Shown here in pieces: positions 50,501 through 54,729 of a DNA stretch of 64,000 bases; positions within the stretch are counted from its first letter, which is position 1; every line of letters starts with the position of its first letter. The DNA comes from Ophiura sarsii. Its lineage: Eukaryota; Echinodermata; Ophiuroidea; Amphilepidida; Ophiuridae. The notes under the pieces were generated by a model. The model did no database searches, was not told where the DNA came from, and saw only the letters and a list, made by a program, of their open reading frames with translations. A program made the translations under genes and the position numbers. The stretch covers positions 4,651,607 to 4,715,606 of the forward strand of contig CM069448.1 of the NCBI GenBank assembly GCA_035610835.1. The letters run 5' to 3'.

Positions 50501-51927
50501 CGATAAGCCGTGTGATAGCCATGTGATATTCAAATGATGTTTATTAATCGTCTTTGATTTCAGGCAACTTTGCGACAGGAAGGTCTGATAACTTTATACA
50601 AAGCTCAGCGTGATGTAGCCAAGAAGATACCCAAGGCATGCGATAAGCCATGTGATAGCAATGTGATATTCATATGTTTATTAATTGTCTTTGATCTTTT
50701 CAGGCAACTTTGCGACAGGAAGGTCTGATAACCCAATTCAAAGCTCAACGAGATATAGCCAAGAAGATGCCAGTAGACAAAGACTCAACACCTGCTGAGC
50801 CTTCCTCAGATAAAAACATTAGCAAATTATCTTCGCAACAACCCAAAGGTAATACCAACCAAAACTATGTTTCACAGTCATGACTGACCGACTGATCAAA
50901 CAAAAATACAACCAAACTTCAGTAAAGTACAATCATTTTGCTACATTTTGTTGAAACTACATATGACTATAGTTTGATCAGTTCCAAATTGGCGACGCCT
51001 CCTTACAGCGACGAAATATTACAAAAGGATGCGAGCGTGAATGAAGGCAACAATCGCACTGTGCATCATATGCGTGCTACCAAAACCGTGTGTGTGTGTG
51101 GCCATTATTGCACGGTACGCATGGATTACTTTGGCGTGTGGCGAGATAAAAAACAAATATTTCATGCCAATTTGGAGTTGATCAAGCTATAGTTATGAAG
51201 AAATGTGTGATTGGTGTAACAGTATAAATGAACACTTCCGTCCAAGTCTGCTCATAATGAGTGAAGGTTGGTTGTATTCTTTTTGAGAGACCCTGTATTT
51301 TAGGTTTGAGAAAAATGGAATTTTCTACAGTTGGTGTTTGTAATTCCATACTTAAGTCAAGTAAAATAAATAACATGTATATCATCCAAAATGTCTTAAA
51401 AAGAATTGGTGATGGAGGCCCTTATTATTTGTTTAATTATTATGTTTGTACTATTCATTTCTGTGTGAAATTCCAATTGCTGAAGCTTTGTCCTCATCGT
51501 GAAAATGAAGAGGCCTGTATTATTTGTTGTTATTTCCTCATTAACCTACCCCTAGCCTGGAGAAATAGTGTGACATGTGTTTAAATGTAATGCTGAAACA
51601 CCTCTATGCATTTCTTTTTATGACAACAGCATACAAATTTTAATTAAAAAAAGTTATGAAGCAAATAAGAAAAACAACGAAAATATTTTAAAGTCGACAA
51701 AAATCGTTGAGGGCGGGTACGATATACATGTAATGTATTTTATTTGGCCTTATTTGTCCTTATGAGAATATCAGATTCAATTACTTATAAAGCATGTCTA
51801 ATTATCCTTTTCCTTTTAAAATATTATATTTCCAGGTTCACTGAGCACCATGTTGGCAGACATTCGTACATTGACAGAACAAGTACTGCAAGATGATGAG
51901 ACGGAAGAGGTTGATCCAGATGGTTAA
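19128..51927 (+). CDS. CCHCR1: CCHCR1-like coiled-coil alpha-helical rod protein (19 exons, 5' incomplete)
   Basis: Nineteen exons with GT-AG introns and consistent phases join into one frame of about 806 residues ending at TAA 51,925-51,927. Human CCHCR1 is of similar size (about 780-870 residues). The identification rests on several blocks in the same order as the vertebrate protein: LRTYIGE, RWREKVFALMVQ (exons 7-8), QNW ... RVQFATSRIDVLKGLFARK, MRLNEARREHAKAVVSLRQ, RDVEKDRNLLM-ATLRQEGL, and a C-terminal GSLSTMLADI. The protein is almost all heptad-like coiled coil. In vertebrates the family acts at centrosomes and P-bodies; function here is inferred. The sequence departs from 5' completeness: the start codon is not located. 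Four introns contain tandem copies of their flanking exon borders. No frameshift or stop interrupts the chosen exons. Confidence 0.93.
19934..19973 (+). CDS. CCHCR1: CCHCR1-like exon 2 (40-base microexon)
   Basis: It lies between TTATTTCAG and GTATGTA. The 40 bases plus the two carried over from exon 1 give 14 codons (RSQHRRLNTTPVSE) and reset the phase to 0, exactly what exon 3 needs. It is the only candidate that bridges the phases. Confidence 0.7.
19987..20690 (-). pseudogene. RTE-like retrotransposon 3' fragment
   Basis: On the minus strand from about 20,667 the frame encodes the post-RT region: DIRARIGIAKGKM, SVLLYGLEGWTLTKADE, MLRVNWKEKRTN, KRKLAYFGHIIRG, then (after a frame change near 20,215) a KRWFDNIKEWTG block. 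This order is typical of RTE/BovB-like elements. It ends in a (GAA)n tail (20,024-20,053), as RTE elements do. It is 5'-truncated and sits in an intron of the CCHCR1-like gene in antisense orientation. Confidence 0.75.
20691..21623. other. Intron, no further features recognised
   Basis: AT-rich intron between exons 2 and 3. Around 20,755-20,830 there are several GAGAATCA / TGATTCTC inverted repeats. Confidence 0.4.
21624..21899 (+). CDS. CCHCR1: CCHCR1-like exon 3
   Basis: Phase 0 at both ends, 92 codons, acceptor TTTGCAG and donor GTTAGC. It encodes coiled coil with TRQATEVAQLKVELDGTRSR and VAELRERLRQVEADK. ORF readings beyond 21,899 enter the intron. Confidence 0.88.
22549..22736 (+). CDS. 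CCHCR1: CCHCR1-like exon 4
   Basis: Acceptor TTCATAG, donor GTGAAC, phase 0 to 2. It encodes TEDLKCVHKREITTLQSQL and VSDLTRDLAG, a continuous coiled coil. Confidence 0.87.
23256..23391 (+). CDS. CCHCR1: CCHCR1-like exon 5
   Basis: Acceptor TTTATGCAG, donor ATG|GTGAGT, phase 2 to 0. It encodes SLVAQLRTYIGESREEA, matching the family LRKYVGE block. Its 3' end with donor is repeated downstream (23,400-23,512 and 24,058-24,090). Confidence 0.9.
23400..24095 (+). repeat. Decayed tandem copies of exon 5 end plus donor
   Basis: The string GTATCAC-ATGGCAACATGACAAAAT, then CTGGA-AATAGA and TGAGTAA, occurs first at the end of exon 5, again at 23,405-23,461 (one close copy with AGTGAGTAAAC in place of the donor), and again at 23,464-23,512. 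The last copy is split by a MITE and resumes as GTGAGTATGAG-AAACCAAGGTATC at 24,059. The period is about 57-60 bases. Confidence 0.8.
23513..24056. mobile_element. MITE with TTCGGCGTGTTTCCACAGAA ends, inserted in the exon-5 repeat
   Basis: The left TTCGGCGTGTTTCCACAGAA pairs with the right TTCTGTGGAAACATGCCGAA. The element interrupts a tandem unit that resumes on the other side. Internally it carries many copies of AAACGGTTTA / TAAACCG, several palindromic, and two copies of GTGGAAAC-AC further in. Confidence 0.8.
24096..24647. other. Intron, nothing notable beyond a purine-rich tract
   Basis: A G/A-rich stretch lies at 24,358-24,415. A short hairpin, AAAAGCAGGAATTCCTGCTTTT, lies at 24,180. 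Confidence 0.4.
24648..24755 (+). CDS. CCHCR1: CCHCR1-like exon 6
   Basis: Phase 0 at both ends, 36 codons, acceptor AAACAG, donor GTAACT. It encodes QLMNVRLSSTNEILRIQESE, aligning with the family block just before the RWREKVF motif. Confidence 0.9.
25445..26018. mobile_element. Foldback MITE with GGGCCCTGTTTCATAAA end
   Basis: The left GGGCCCTGTTTCATAAATG is matched inverted by TTTTATGAAATAGGGCAC on the right. AAGAAGA/TCTTCTT and CTTAAG repeats lie in both arms. Its middle (about 25,650-25,860) holds a perfect hairpin TTTGCGCAATACACTGCGCAAA and a tRNA-like segment. Confidence 0.7.
25775..25846 (+). repeat. tRNA-like segment inside the MITE
   Basis: It has a TGGTGTAGTGTGG A-box-like part and a GGATCAAATCC B-box, with a T-arm (CCCTGGATCAAATCCAGGG) that pairs well. 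The acceptor stem does not pair convincingly, so it is a tRNA-derived relic rather than a tRNA gene. Confidence 0.5.
26503..26558 (+). CDS. CCHCR1: CCHCR1-like exon 7
   Basis: Acceptor CTTTCAG, donor GTAAAC, phase 0 to 2. It encodes KSKLDGLDTDKVDLGLLTR and provides two bases of the Arg that starts the RWREKVF motif. Confidence 0.9.
26850..26937 (+). CDS. CCHCR1: CCHCR1-like exon 8 (signature motif)
   Basis: Acceptor CTGTAG, donor GTAAGT, phase 2 to 0. Together with exon 7 it gives RWREKVFALMVQQK. The vertebrate CCHCR1 sequence is nearly identical over this block, which is the strongest single piece of evidence for the gene's identity. Confidence 0.95.
27590..27700 (+). CDS. CCHCR1: CCHCR1-like exon 9
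   Basis: Phase 0 at both ends, 37 codons, acceptor TTTCAG, donor GTGAGA. It encodes FENKLASAQNQCQMLEHSI and a following Gln-rich coiled coil. Confidence 0.9.
28118..28590 (+). mobile_element. tRNA-derived SINE
   Basis: The head has AGATCTAGTGGATAGCATGC (A-box-like) and GGTTGTGAGTTCTAGCC (B-box-like). It is followed by a CCTTGGGCAAGGTACTTAG core common in animal SINEs, a body, and a tail GCGCTTTATAAATG-(TAT)n at 28,550-28,585. Tail-only relatives lie at 29,218-29,262 and 36,630-36,665 in inverted orientation. Confidence 0.65.
28781..29082. mobile_element. hAT-type MITE carrying a tRNA-Val-like core
   Basis: The 8-bp direct repeat TATGAATA flanks inverted ends CGCAGTAGTGGAAATACCC and GGGTATTTCCATCGCTGCG; both arms continue with CACATG. 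A second arm pair (AACCTGTGGTTGAC / GTCAACCTGGT) lies inside. The centre is a tRNA-like sequence (28,864-28,933). Confidence 0.75.
28864..28933 (+). repeat. tRNA-Val(TAC)-like pseudo-tRNA
   Basis: It has the D-arm TGTCTAGTGGTTGAG, an anticodon arm TGC-TTTACAA-TGCA with TAC in the loop, and the B-box GGTTCAATTCCC, with CCA-like ACCA nearby. The acceptor stem is poorly paired, and it sits inside a transposable element, so it is called a tRNA-derived relic. Confidence 0.6.
29092..30449. other. Intron 9 interior, no gene
   Basis: It holds a SINE-tail-like segment (29,218-29,280), two poly-C tracts (29,793-29,810 and 29,823-29,836) and AT-rich DNA. No exon with matching phase was found. Confidence 0.4.
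30450..30709. mobile_element. MITE with TATGTGACC ends (family A)
   Basis: The left TATGTGACCAGTCGCGTCAG ... GGACATGTTG is paired with CAACATGTCC ... TGTGACGGGTCACATA. A relative with the same outer boxes lies at 54,012-54,246. Confidence 0.75.
30892..31325. mobile_element. hAT-type MITE, 8-bp target duplication
   Basis: It begins CAGTAGCGTAGCCAGGG and ends GGCTACGCTTCTG, flanked on both sides by ATTGTAAT (30,884-30,891 and 31,326-31,333). Inside are a poly-G tract of about 30 bases, two copies of TTCATACCGGCGTGAAA, and a C/T-rich tract (TTCCTTTCCC units). The frames encoded by these tracts are low-complexity only. Confidence 0.85.
31337..31612 (+). pseudogene. 3' end of a CR1/jockey-like retrotransposon
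   Basis: The frame up to TAA at 31,461-31,463 encodes TYNIFRSGHLWNNLSPSI and then IGQFKSYI, the usual terminal block of this class of RT proteins (xFxYxGxxxWNxLP...FK). It is followed by a 3' UTR-like CCTGCTTGGAAAGCAGTGC and ACCCTTAATAAAGAAAG. Everything 5' of this is absent or replaced by the hAT-type MITE. Confidence 0.65.
31898..32004 (+). CDS. CCHCR1: CCHCR1-like exon 10
   Basis: Acceptor CAATTAG, donor GTAGGT, phase 0 to 2. It encodes LKDEMESLKQVMDAMDAQL and EISAMDLSPVLN. Confidence 0.87.
32552..33187. mobile_element. Foldback element, AAGAGGTATTTTGCAAAAGGGC arms
   Basis: The left end ATATGAAGAGGTATTTTGC and right end GCAAAATACCTCTTCATAT are inverted. The two halves also match near the centre (around 33,005), where TTTTGTTGCAAAAGGGCCTG and CAGGCCCTTTTGCAACAAAA face each other. 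The element can fold into one long hairpin. There is no ORF. Confidence 0.85.
33858..33973 (+). CDS. CCHCR1: CCHCR1-like exon 11
   Basis: The phase of exon 10 requires the acceptor TTTTGAAG at 33,857, not the nearby TTTCCAG at 33,864, which would shift the frame. It ends in phase 1 before GTTAGA. It encodes FQNWHDTNEERMQ and FEQRVQFATSRIDVLKG, matching the family block QIW...LSYAVRKVHTIRGLIARK. Confidence 0.88.
34303..34406. repeat. 100-bp hairpin repeat
   Basis: TAATTCTGTTATACCCT at the left is inverted as AGGGTATAACAGAATTA at the right with about 60 bases between. It is a small MITE-like hairpin. Confidence 0.7.
34636..35178. mobile_element. MITE with AAGGCCTAAAAAAAAGG ends and internal 241-bp tandem duplication
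   Basis: TIRs AGGCCTAAAAAAAAGGTTTG / CAAACATTTTTTTAGGCCT are followed by ATTGGCGTAAC / GTTACGCCAAT. The interior is duplicated with a 241-bp period (GGTAGGTCAGATTTTT at 34,690 and 34,931), and the duplicated unit includes one right terminus. It is related by end sequence to the 16,874 and 52,638 elements. Confidence 0.8.
35246..35450 (+). mobile_element. Truncated TTTGATCAGTTCCAAATTG element
   Basis: It starts ATAGTTTGATCAGTTCCAAA and continues with CAGCCTTACAG, then CACTGTGCATCATAT, GTGCGGATGGCCAT and GCTTGGATTACTTTTT, in the same order as the full copy at 50,967-51,194. The right terminus is missing. Confidence 0.7.
35458..35825. repeat. Two-unit tandem repeat, period about 180
   Basis: Shared landmarks are GAACAAA-ATGGCCAG, CAAGTGTGAATACT, GCCATTTTTG, ACACATGTGTA and GGATTTTCGAACAGTATGC. 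The units are moderately diverged. Confidence 0.75.
36401..36533 (+). CDS. CCHCR1: CCHCR1-like exon 12
   Basis: Acceptor TGTTTAG, donor GTAAGG, phase 1 to 2. It opens with LFARKDALLKIHLSQ, which completes the conserved G-L-(I/F)-A-R-K block begun in exon 11, then a Ser/Thr/Gln-rich linker and IQLAEE. Confidence 0.9.
36913..37037 (+). CDS. CCHCR1: CCHCR1-like exon 13
   Basis: Acceptor CTTTCCAG, donor GTAAGG, phase 2 to 1. It encodes ADLMGELERVQQERDRLAGQ, corresponding to the family ELQQLREERNRLDAEL segment. Confidence 0.9.
37152..37575. mobile_element. MITE with TGTGATGCGATCTGTGAAAACCCG ends
   Basis: TGTGATGCGATCTGTGAAAA at 37,153 is repeated inverted at 37,548-37,570. The interior is AT-rich with no ORF. 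Confidence 0.8.
37611..37716. repeat. Perfect-arm palindrome at the 5' border of the RTE copy
   Basis: GTACGGTCATCGTGTTAAGA and TCTTAACACGATGACCGTAC face each other, with GCTCAAG.GTGCTCTACACAA copies between. The right arm belongs to the retrotransposon ORF region; the left arm is its inverted copy. Confidence 0.85.
37707..40322 (+). mobile_element. RTE-like non-LTR retrotransposon, 5'-truncated, split by a MITE
   Basis: The + strand frame runs from about 37,680 to 38,691 and, after an inserted MITE (38,690-39,348), continues in the same frame to TGA at 40,309-40,311. Visible blocks are a helical linker, KNNKAAGLD, VIVPLPKKGD, NYRGISLLSIAAKVY, NQAGFRPGRSCAQQI, FIDFKKAFDSI, VLQGDVLAPFLF, the catalytic LDFADDIALL, and YLGSMMASGS. 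The C-terminal region follows with CYGCESWVIS and LRFLGHILRL. The sequence ends in an (ATG)n tail (40,306-40,320), typical of RTE-class elements. The apurinic endonuclease domain is missing. No other stop or frameshift is seen, so insertion of the MITE may be its main lesion besides truncation. It lies in intron 13, same strand as the host gene. Confidence 0.85.
38690..39348. mobile_element. Mariner-type MITE inserted in the RTE ORF
   Basis: TACAGGGTGAGTCAGAAAGA at the left is inverted at the right (TCTTTCTGACTCACCCTGTA). The match continues with ACGGGCACTTTTTT. Removing it and one TA restores an uninterrupted reading frame across the junction. No transposase ORF is present. Confidence 0.9.
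40323..40776. other. Intron 13 remainder
   Basis: No feature beyond AT-rich intron sequence. Confidence 0.4.
40777..41026. mobile_element. MITE full of ATTGCAATGAC repeats
   Basis: TACAGTACAGCTCGAAATAG at the left and CTATTTCGAGCTGTACTGTA at the right are inverted. The interior is built from ATTGCAATGAC / ATTGCACTGAC units around a unique centre (GATGCATGCCTTGAGATG). A second copy, enlarged by a nested insertion, is at 46,315-47,203. Confidence 0.85.
41051..41121 (+). CDS. CCHCR1: CCHCR1-like exon 14
   Basis: Acceptor GTTGACAG, donor GTAAGC, phase 1 to 0. It encodes LESRIIEEEDKSRKLDNMLE. Confidence 0.87.
41514..41548. repeat. (GA)n microsatellite
   Basis: About 17 uninterrupted GA units. 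Confidence 0.95.
42108..42519. mobile_element. hAT-type MITE, TATAGAAG target duplication
   Basis: TAGGGCTGTCATCGA at the left and TCGATAACAGCACTA at the right are imperfect inverted ends. TATAGAAG is repeated at 42,100-42,107 and 42,520-42,527. Internal ATGTCGACAT and ATGTCGATAT palindromes recur. Confidence 0.8.
42571..42688 (+). CDS. CCHCR1: CCHCR1-like exon 15
   Basis: Acceptor ACAACAG, donor AAAG|GTGAGA, phase 0 to 1. It encodes HLESVSADFEAKEASLSEAL followed by DDISRLKVEIGKLQ. The 67-bp satellite begins at this donor. Confidence 0.9.
42689..46210. repeat. 67-bp minisatellite, about 52 units, starting at an exon donor
   Basis: The unit reads GAGAACATGTGTTAGTAAAG, then GAGTACAATGGAGCGCACTG, TTTTGTTGTATCACCACCTC, TCTCATA. 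Variants differ at a few positions (TACAATGGAGC versus TTCAATTGAGC, CATCACCAT versus TATCACCAC, ATAGAG versus ATTGAG) and some lack 1 or 10 bases. The first and last units share the private forms TTCAATTGAGAGC and CACTTCTCTCATAGCG. Higher-order copies exist: a block of 592 bp (nine units, one with the 10-base deletion and one with a 1-base deletion) is repeated at 44,982-45,573 and 45,574-46,165. Short ORFs on both strands repeat with the unit and shift frame every unit, so they are not genes. Confidence 0.97.
46315..47203. mobile_element. Second ATTGCAATGAC MITE, carrying a nested element
   Basis: It starts CTACAGTACAGCTCAAAATA and ends TCCATTCTATTTCGAGCTGT-ACTGTA, with ATTGCAATGAC repeats only near the right end. 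The left inner part (ATAAATAACATGTATATCAT) is shared with a truncated copy at 51,365-51,450. Confidence 0.8.
46395..47069. mobile_element. Nested foldback element, TIR TAGTCGGGTAT, GAG target duplication
   Basis: TAGTCGGGTATATACAGAGG pairs with CCTCTATAGATACCCGACTA. The arms extend about 200 bp (GGGGGAGTCCTGGAGGG, TAAGGGGTTATG, TTTTGTTAACATCCTGAT). GAG flanks both sides. The relative at 51,410 has the joined, uninterrupted sequence GGTGATGGAGGCCC, proving the borders. The centre holds duplicated AAGATGGCCGCCAAAATGGC. Confidence 0.9.
47385..47486 (+). CDS. CCHCR1: CCHCR1-like exon 16
   Basis: Acceptor TTTTACAG, donor GTAAGTG, phase 1 to 1. It encodes SKDRCESIEHQYKSQLTEME followed by MRLNEARREHAKAG/V. 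The RLNEARREHAKAV block is nearly identical to vertebrate CCHCR1. Five further copies of most of this exon follow. Confidence 0.93.
47487..48165 (+). repeat. Tandem array of exon 16 plus donor (five degenerate copies)
   Basis: Units start at ATGTGAATCCATGG near 47,534, 47,674, 47,806, 47,933 and 48,055. Each holds most of exon 16, its donor region and a (TATCACATG)n spacer; the period shrinks from 140 to about 125. Copy 2 keeps the exon frame. Copies 3-6 have lost an AG in ACAGAGATGG, which shifts the frame. Donors vary: GGTAATAAG in copies 2-3, GGAAAG in copies 4 and 6, and an intact GGTAAGTG in copy 5. A fainter relic lies at 48,480-48,565. Confidence 0.9.
48222..48359. mobile_element. Small Tc1-type MITE
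   Basis: Left ACCAAAAGTATTAGGAC and right GTCCTATAATACTTTTGGTTT are inverted, about 137 bp apart, resembling ends of Tc1-like transposons. Confidence 0.6.
48908..49059 (+). CDS. CCHCR1: CCHCR1-like exon 17
   Basis: Acceptor TGTTTCAG, donor GTATGT, phase 1 to 0. It encodes VSLRQLERQHAREKERAAQT and RLTNQLRDVEKDRNLLM, collinear with the family VSLRQIQRRAAQEKERSQEL and LQELERDKNLML. Confidence 0.93.
49440..49600 (+). repeat. Two decayed copies of the exon-18 border repeat
   Basis: Bases 49,441-49,495 (AGCCAAGAAGATAG, ATGTGATATTCATGTGATGT) and 49,490-49,600 (TAACTGCCTTTAATTGCAAG, TTGATAACC, GGCATGTGATAAGCCATGTG) follow the order of the 140-bp unit downstream with many changes. The acceptor is lost (TTTAATTGCAAG). 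Confidence 0.65.
49830..50703 (+). repeat. 140-bp tandem array of exon-18 acceptor and exon start (six extra copies)
   Basis: Acceptor plus exon start TTTGATTTCAG|GCAACTTTG recurs with exon starts at 49,864, 50,004, 50,144, 50,284, 50,424 and 50,564, exactly 140 bases apart; the functional exon begins at 50,704. Each unit keeps a pyrimidine-rich tract, the AG, and about 66 bases of exon coding for ATLR.EGLITQ.KAQRDIAKKI, then intron-like sequence ending the frame with TGA (…HVIF.*). The copy at 50,284 has CGA changed to TGA, a stop four codons in. No unit has a clear donor. Confidence 0.95.
50704..50848 (+). CDS. CCHCR1: CCHCR1-like exon 18
   Basis: Acceptor TTTTCAG, donor AAAG|GTAATA, phase 0 to 1. 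It encodes ATLRQEGLITQFKAQRDIAK followed by a Lys/Ser/Gln-rich linker. It was chosen over the six upstream copies because only this one has a downstream donor in the phase needed by the last exon and continues past the repeated segment. Confidence 0.92.
50967..51194. mobile_element. MITE with ACTATAGTTTGATCAGTTCC ends
   Basis: CTATAGTTTGATCAGTTCCA at the left and GAGTTGATCAAGCTATAG at the right form inverted termini; inner CCAAATTGG boxes are also inverted. Relatives lie at 35,246-35,450 and 52,272-52,541. Confidence 0.75.
51365..51450 (+). repeat. Truncated relative of the 46,315 MITE interior (empty site)
   Basis: It shares ATAAATAACATGTATATCAT, TTGGTGATGGAGGCCCTTAT and TATGTTTGTACTATT with the host portion of the 46.3-47.2 kb element, without the nested insertion. 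Confidence 0.85.
51836..51927 (+). CDS. CCHCR1: CCHCR1-like exon 19 (last coding exon)
   Basis: Acceptor ATTTCCAG, phase 1 start. It encodes GSLSTMLADIRTLTEQVLQD and a short acidic end, then TAA at 51,925-51,927. The family ends with a similar GSLSVLLDDLQDLSEAI block, so the C-terminus is natural. No AATAAA could be assigned confidently in the following 330 bases. Confidence 0.92.
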
Positions 51928-52271
51928 TACAAGACATCTATCTAGAGAGAGATCAAGACATTGCAAGAGGCATTGAGATACGATGAAGTAGGTGTGGTCA
52001 GTGCTGCTAGAGATGAGACCCAATAAGTTTAAGGTGAAGTCTTTGTTATCAAAGACATTGAGCTGTCATTTATTTGCAGCAGGTGTATGGCTGATGTTAT
52101 TTATCAGTAATAGAGGCTGCAAATCAATGAAAGTGGTAAAAGTGAAATATGTATCGATGCTTATGTCTAGTTGCTATCGAAATCTTTCAGAAATAACTCT
52201 ATTTAAACAAAAATAAGCAAGCTTTCTAATATCCACATATTGCATACACCCAATGTCACCTCAAGTTGGAA
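51928..52271 (+). other. Probable 3' untranslated region of the CCHCR1-like gene
   Basis: This follows the stop directly and lacks repeats until 52,272. Assignment is by position only; the polyadenylation site was not identified. Confidence 0.4.
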
Positions 52272-52541
52272 AATGACACTAGTTTAATCATTTCCAAATT
52301 GGCAAGATATATTAGTCTTTTTATCTCTACGGGCGCAAAAGTAATCCAAGCGTCCACCCGCGATTATGGCCACATGCACACAGGTTTGGCCACACGCACG
52401 AGTCACGCATATGATACACAGTGCGCTTGTTGCCATCACGCACATCCACATCCTTCTGTATTCATGCGCTGCTGTAAGGAGGCTGCGCCCCTCAGCAAAA
52501 TAGCACAATAGCACTAATTTTGAACTGATCAAACTATAGAA
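52272..52541. mobile_element. MITE, second full copy of the TTTGATCAGTTCC family (inverted)
   Basis: The left CTAGTTTAATCATTTCCAAATTGG and right TTTGAACTGATCAAACTATAG are imperfect inverted ends. The interior matches 50,967-51,194 in reverse complement (GTAATCCAAGCGT, CGATTATGGCCAC, GTAAGGAGGCTGCG). Confidence 0.75.
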
Positions 52542-52637
52542 TGTAATCTAGTATTAATAAGTGCAGAACTTTCTGTACCACTGTAGAATTTCTTTGATCA
52601 ATGTGGCAGCCAACATCATAGAGTTAGACCAATAACA

Positions 52638-53040
52638 AAAAACGTTTTGATTGTCCTCGTCCGCCCGACCCTCATAATCATTCCGACCCAATGTTGTTGT
52701 TTTTTGAATGTTTTTTTGTTGTTGAATGTTTTAATTTTTTTTTTTTTTAATTCAATTTTTGTTGCTCAAAATTTCAATTTTTTTACAAATGTTAGTCGTA
52801 AATCAAAATTTTCATTTTGTCCCTCTTTTTTTTTGAGTGTTGAGAAAATAAAAATTCTCATCAAAATATTAAAGATTTTGTTCCCCGTTTTGGTAACCAC
52901 AACAAGTACATCTCATTTTACTTTTGGTACCTGAAAAAAAAGGGCAAGTGAGAAAAAAACAAAACCAAAAAAAACACCAAAAAAAATTCCCGACCGACCT
53001 ACCCAACTTTTAAAAGTGATCTATGGACAATTAAACAATG
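52638..53040. mobile_element. MITE, second copy of the 16,874 family
   Basis: It shares TTTTGATTGTCCTCGTCCGC, CGACCCTCATAATCATTCC, GTACATCTCATTTTACTTTT and TTTTAAAAGTGATCTATGG with the first copy, in the same order and orientation. The termini are more degraded. Confidence 0.8.
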
Positions 53041-53192
53041 CATCTACCTCCAATTTAATATAACACAGGGTTTATTGTGATTTACAGAATGCTGATTTCC
53101 TTAGCAAGGTCATTGCTATATGAATGATTGATCAGCAAGCTCTGGTAATCTTTGCTGGATTGATGCATGCATAATATGAGTTGTGCTTGAAG

Positions 53193-53870
53193 TACAGGGT
53201 GTATCAGAATGAACTGTACCAGGTTTCTAAAATACATAAAAAATACAAAATGATTAGTGTTTTAAATTGAAACACCTGCAATATAAAGGTGAACATGTTT
53301 CCTATGTTATATGTTAATTTCATTGAGATATCTCTTTTTTGTTCTCGTGTAGCAAGACATAATCAAACATCGATGAAAAAGGTGTTTTCAATTTCAATCA
53401 ATTCTCTCTACCACTACCTCCAACATTTCAAACAATGTAGCCCACACCACATAAGCAATATTCAAAACTCCTGCCAAAGAAAGGAAGTTAAATCACTCAA
53501 GCAGAACAAATTCCAGTTCATTTGTGGATTAAAAATTAAAATTTATCTCAAAATTTCACCCACAAAAGTATGCAAATAATAAATAGTTATGCAAGTAATG
53601 GGAAAAGTTGAGATATGGTGACCAAAAAAACCCCCTTTAATATGGACGGATGGATATCTCAGGTAGGGTTAGTAATTTCACAAAGTTGAAATCTAACATC
53701 TTTACCAGAAAGTCTGTATTTTCCATCAGAAATGTCCGAAATTTAAAATTCTCATGAAAGCTGGGCGGTTTGCGCACGATATATGTGAAAACAGTTTGAA
53801 CAATATCAATCGAATTCATACCGTAATAAATCATAATGCCTCAGTACAGTTCATTCTGATACACCCTGTA
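53193..53870. mobile_element. Mariner-type MITE, TIR TACAGGGTGTATCAGAATGA
   Basis: TACAGGGTGTATCAGAATGA at the left is perfectly inverted at the right end (TCATTCTGATACACCCTGTA is the plus-strand form), bordered by TA. The match extends through ACTGTAC. It resembles the end of the 38,690 element. No transposase is readable. Confidence 0.85.
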
Positions 53871-54011
53871 TTCTGATAGTGACATGTACCAAATATTTAT
53901 TTCCTTGTTCGGAAACAAATTGCAAATATCTGAAAAATCCGTCCAACCTGATATAATGAAATAATAGTTATTATGTTTTAATATGGATATTGTCCAACTT
54001 GTGGCTGCACT

Positions 54012-54246
54012 TATATGTGACCCATCACATCAAAACATACCTCTTGTCTGTTTTTCTGTTTAAAATGACTTTAAAAATATATTGAAATTAAAGGGAAATG
54101 CTAAGCTTCTATTCATCATATTTCCTGATTCTTAAGGTTAAATTTCAATTACAAGGTATCAATTTGAAGCTTGATATTTGCTTGTTAAAATCAGACATTG
54201 TATAAAAGACCCCAAGAGGTCAGTTTTGATGTGATGGGTCGCAAAT
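54012..54246. mobile_element. MITE with TATGTGACCC ends (family A relative)
   Basis: TATGTGACCCATCACATCAA at the left and TTGATGTGATGGGTCGCA at the right are inverted. The next boxes ACCTCTTG / CAAGAGGT are too. Confidence 0.8.
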
Positions 54247-54729
54247 GGTCTTGTAGGTATCACTGTTGGGTGATATGTGAATATCTGCAGTACATCGAAA
54301 CCAGGAGCAAGTATAGCATGTTTGTCTAGCTGTTAGGTCTGTGATCAAGCAAAATGTGTTTTGGGATCAGTATGTTCTTGGTTACCGGTACTTGGAATAC
54401 GCTGCTTTGACAAACGAAACAATACAGTTTTTTATTTAAAATACCAGGGTCTAGCTTCTTTGAATTGAACAACCACATGAACGTCCTTGTTCCTCTACAA
54501 GAGGTATCAAATTAAAGAAACCCAAATTGAATCACCAATTAAAGGAAAACTGCACAGGTTTAGATGTTCTCTTTCCAATGACACTGCCTATGAAAGCATT
54601 GTCATGGAACAGGTGAAATTTGCACTGTGACAAATTAGCAATCCCAGCTGTGACAAAGCTTTCATGGTCAGGTCAGCTATCGAAACTTTTATGTTTCTTT
54701 GTCAGGACTGAATATGAATGGAACGAGAA

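Noticed and set aside
49860..50522. Four minus-strand ORFs of 65-80 residues
   Set aside because: They are antisense shadows of the 140-bp exon-18 array.
53289..53579. 96-residue ORF inside the mariner-type MITE as a transposase
   Set aside because: No helix-turn-helix or DDE/D motif can be seen, and the element is too short for a transposase.
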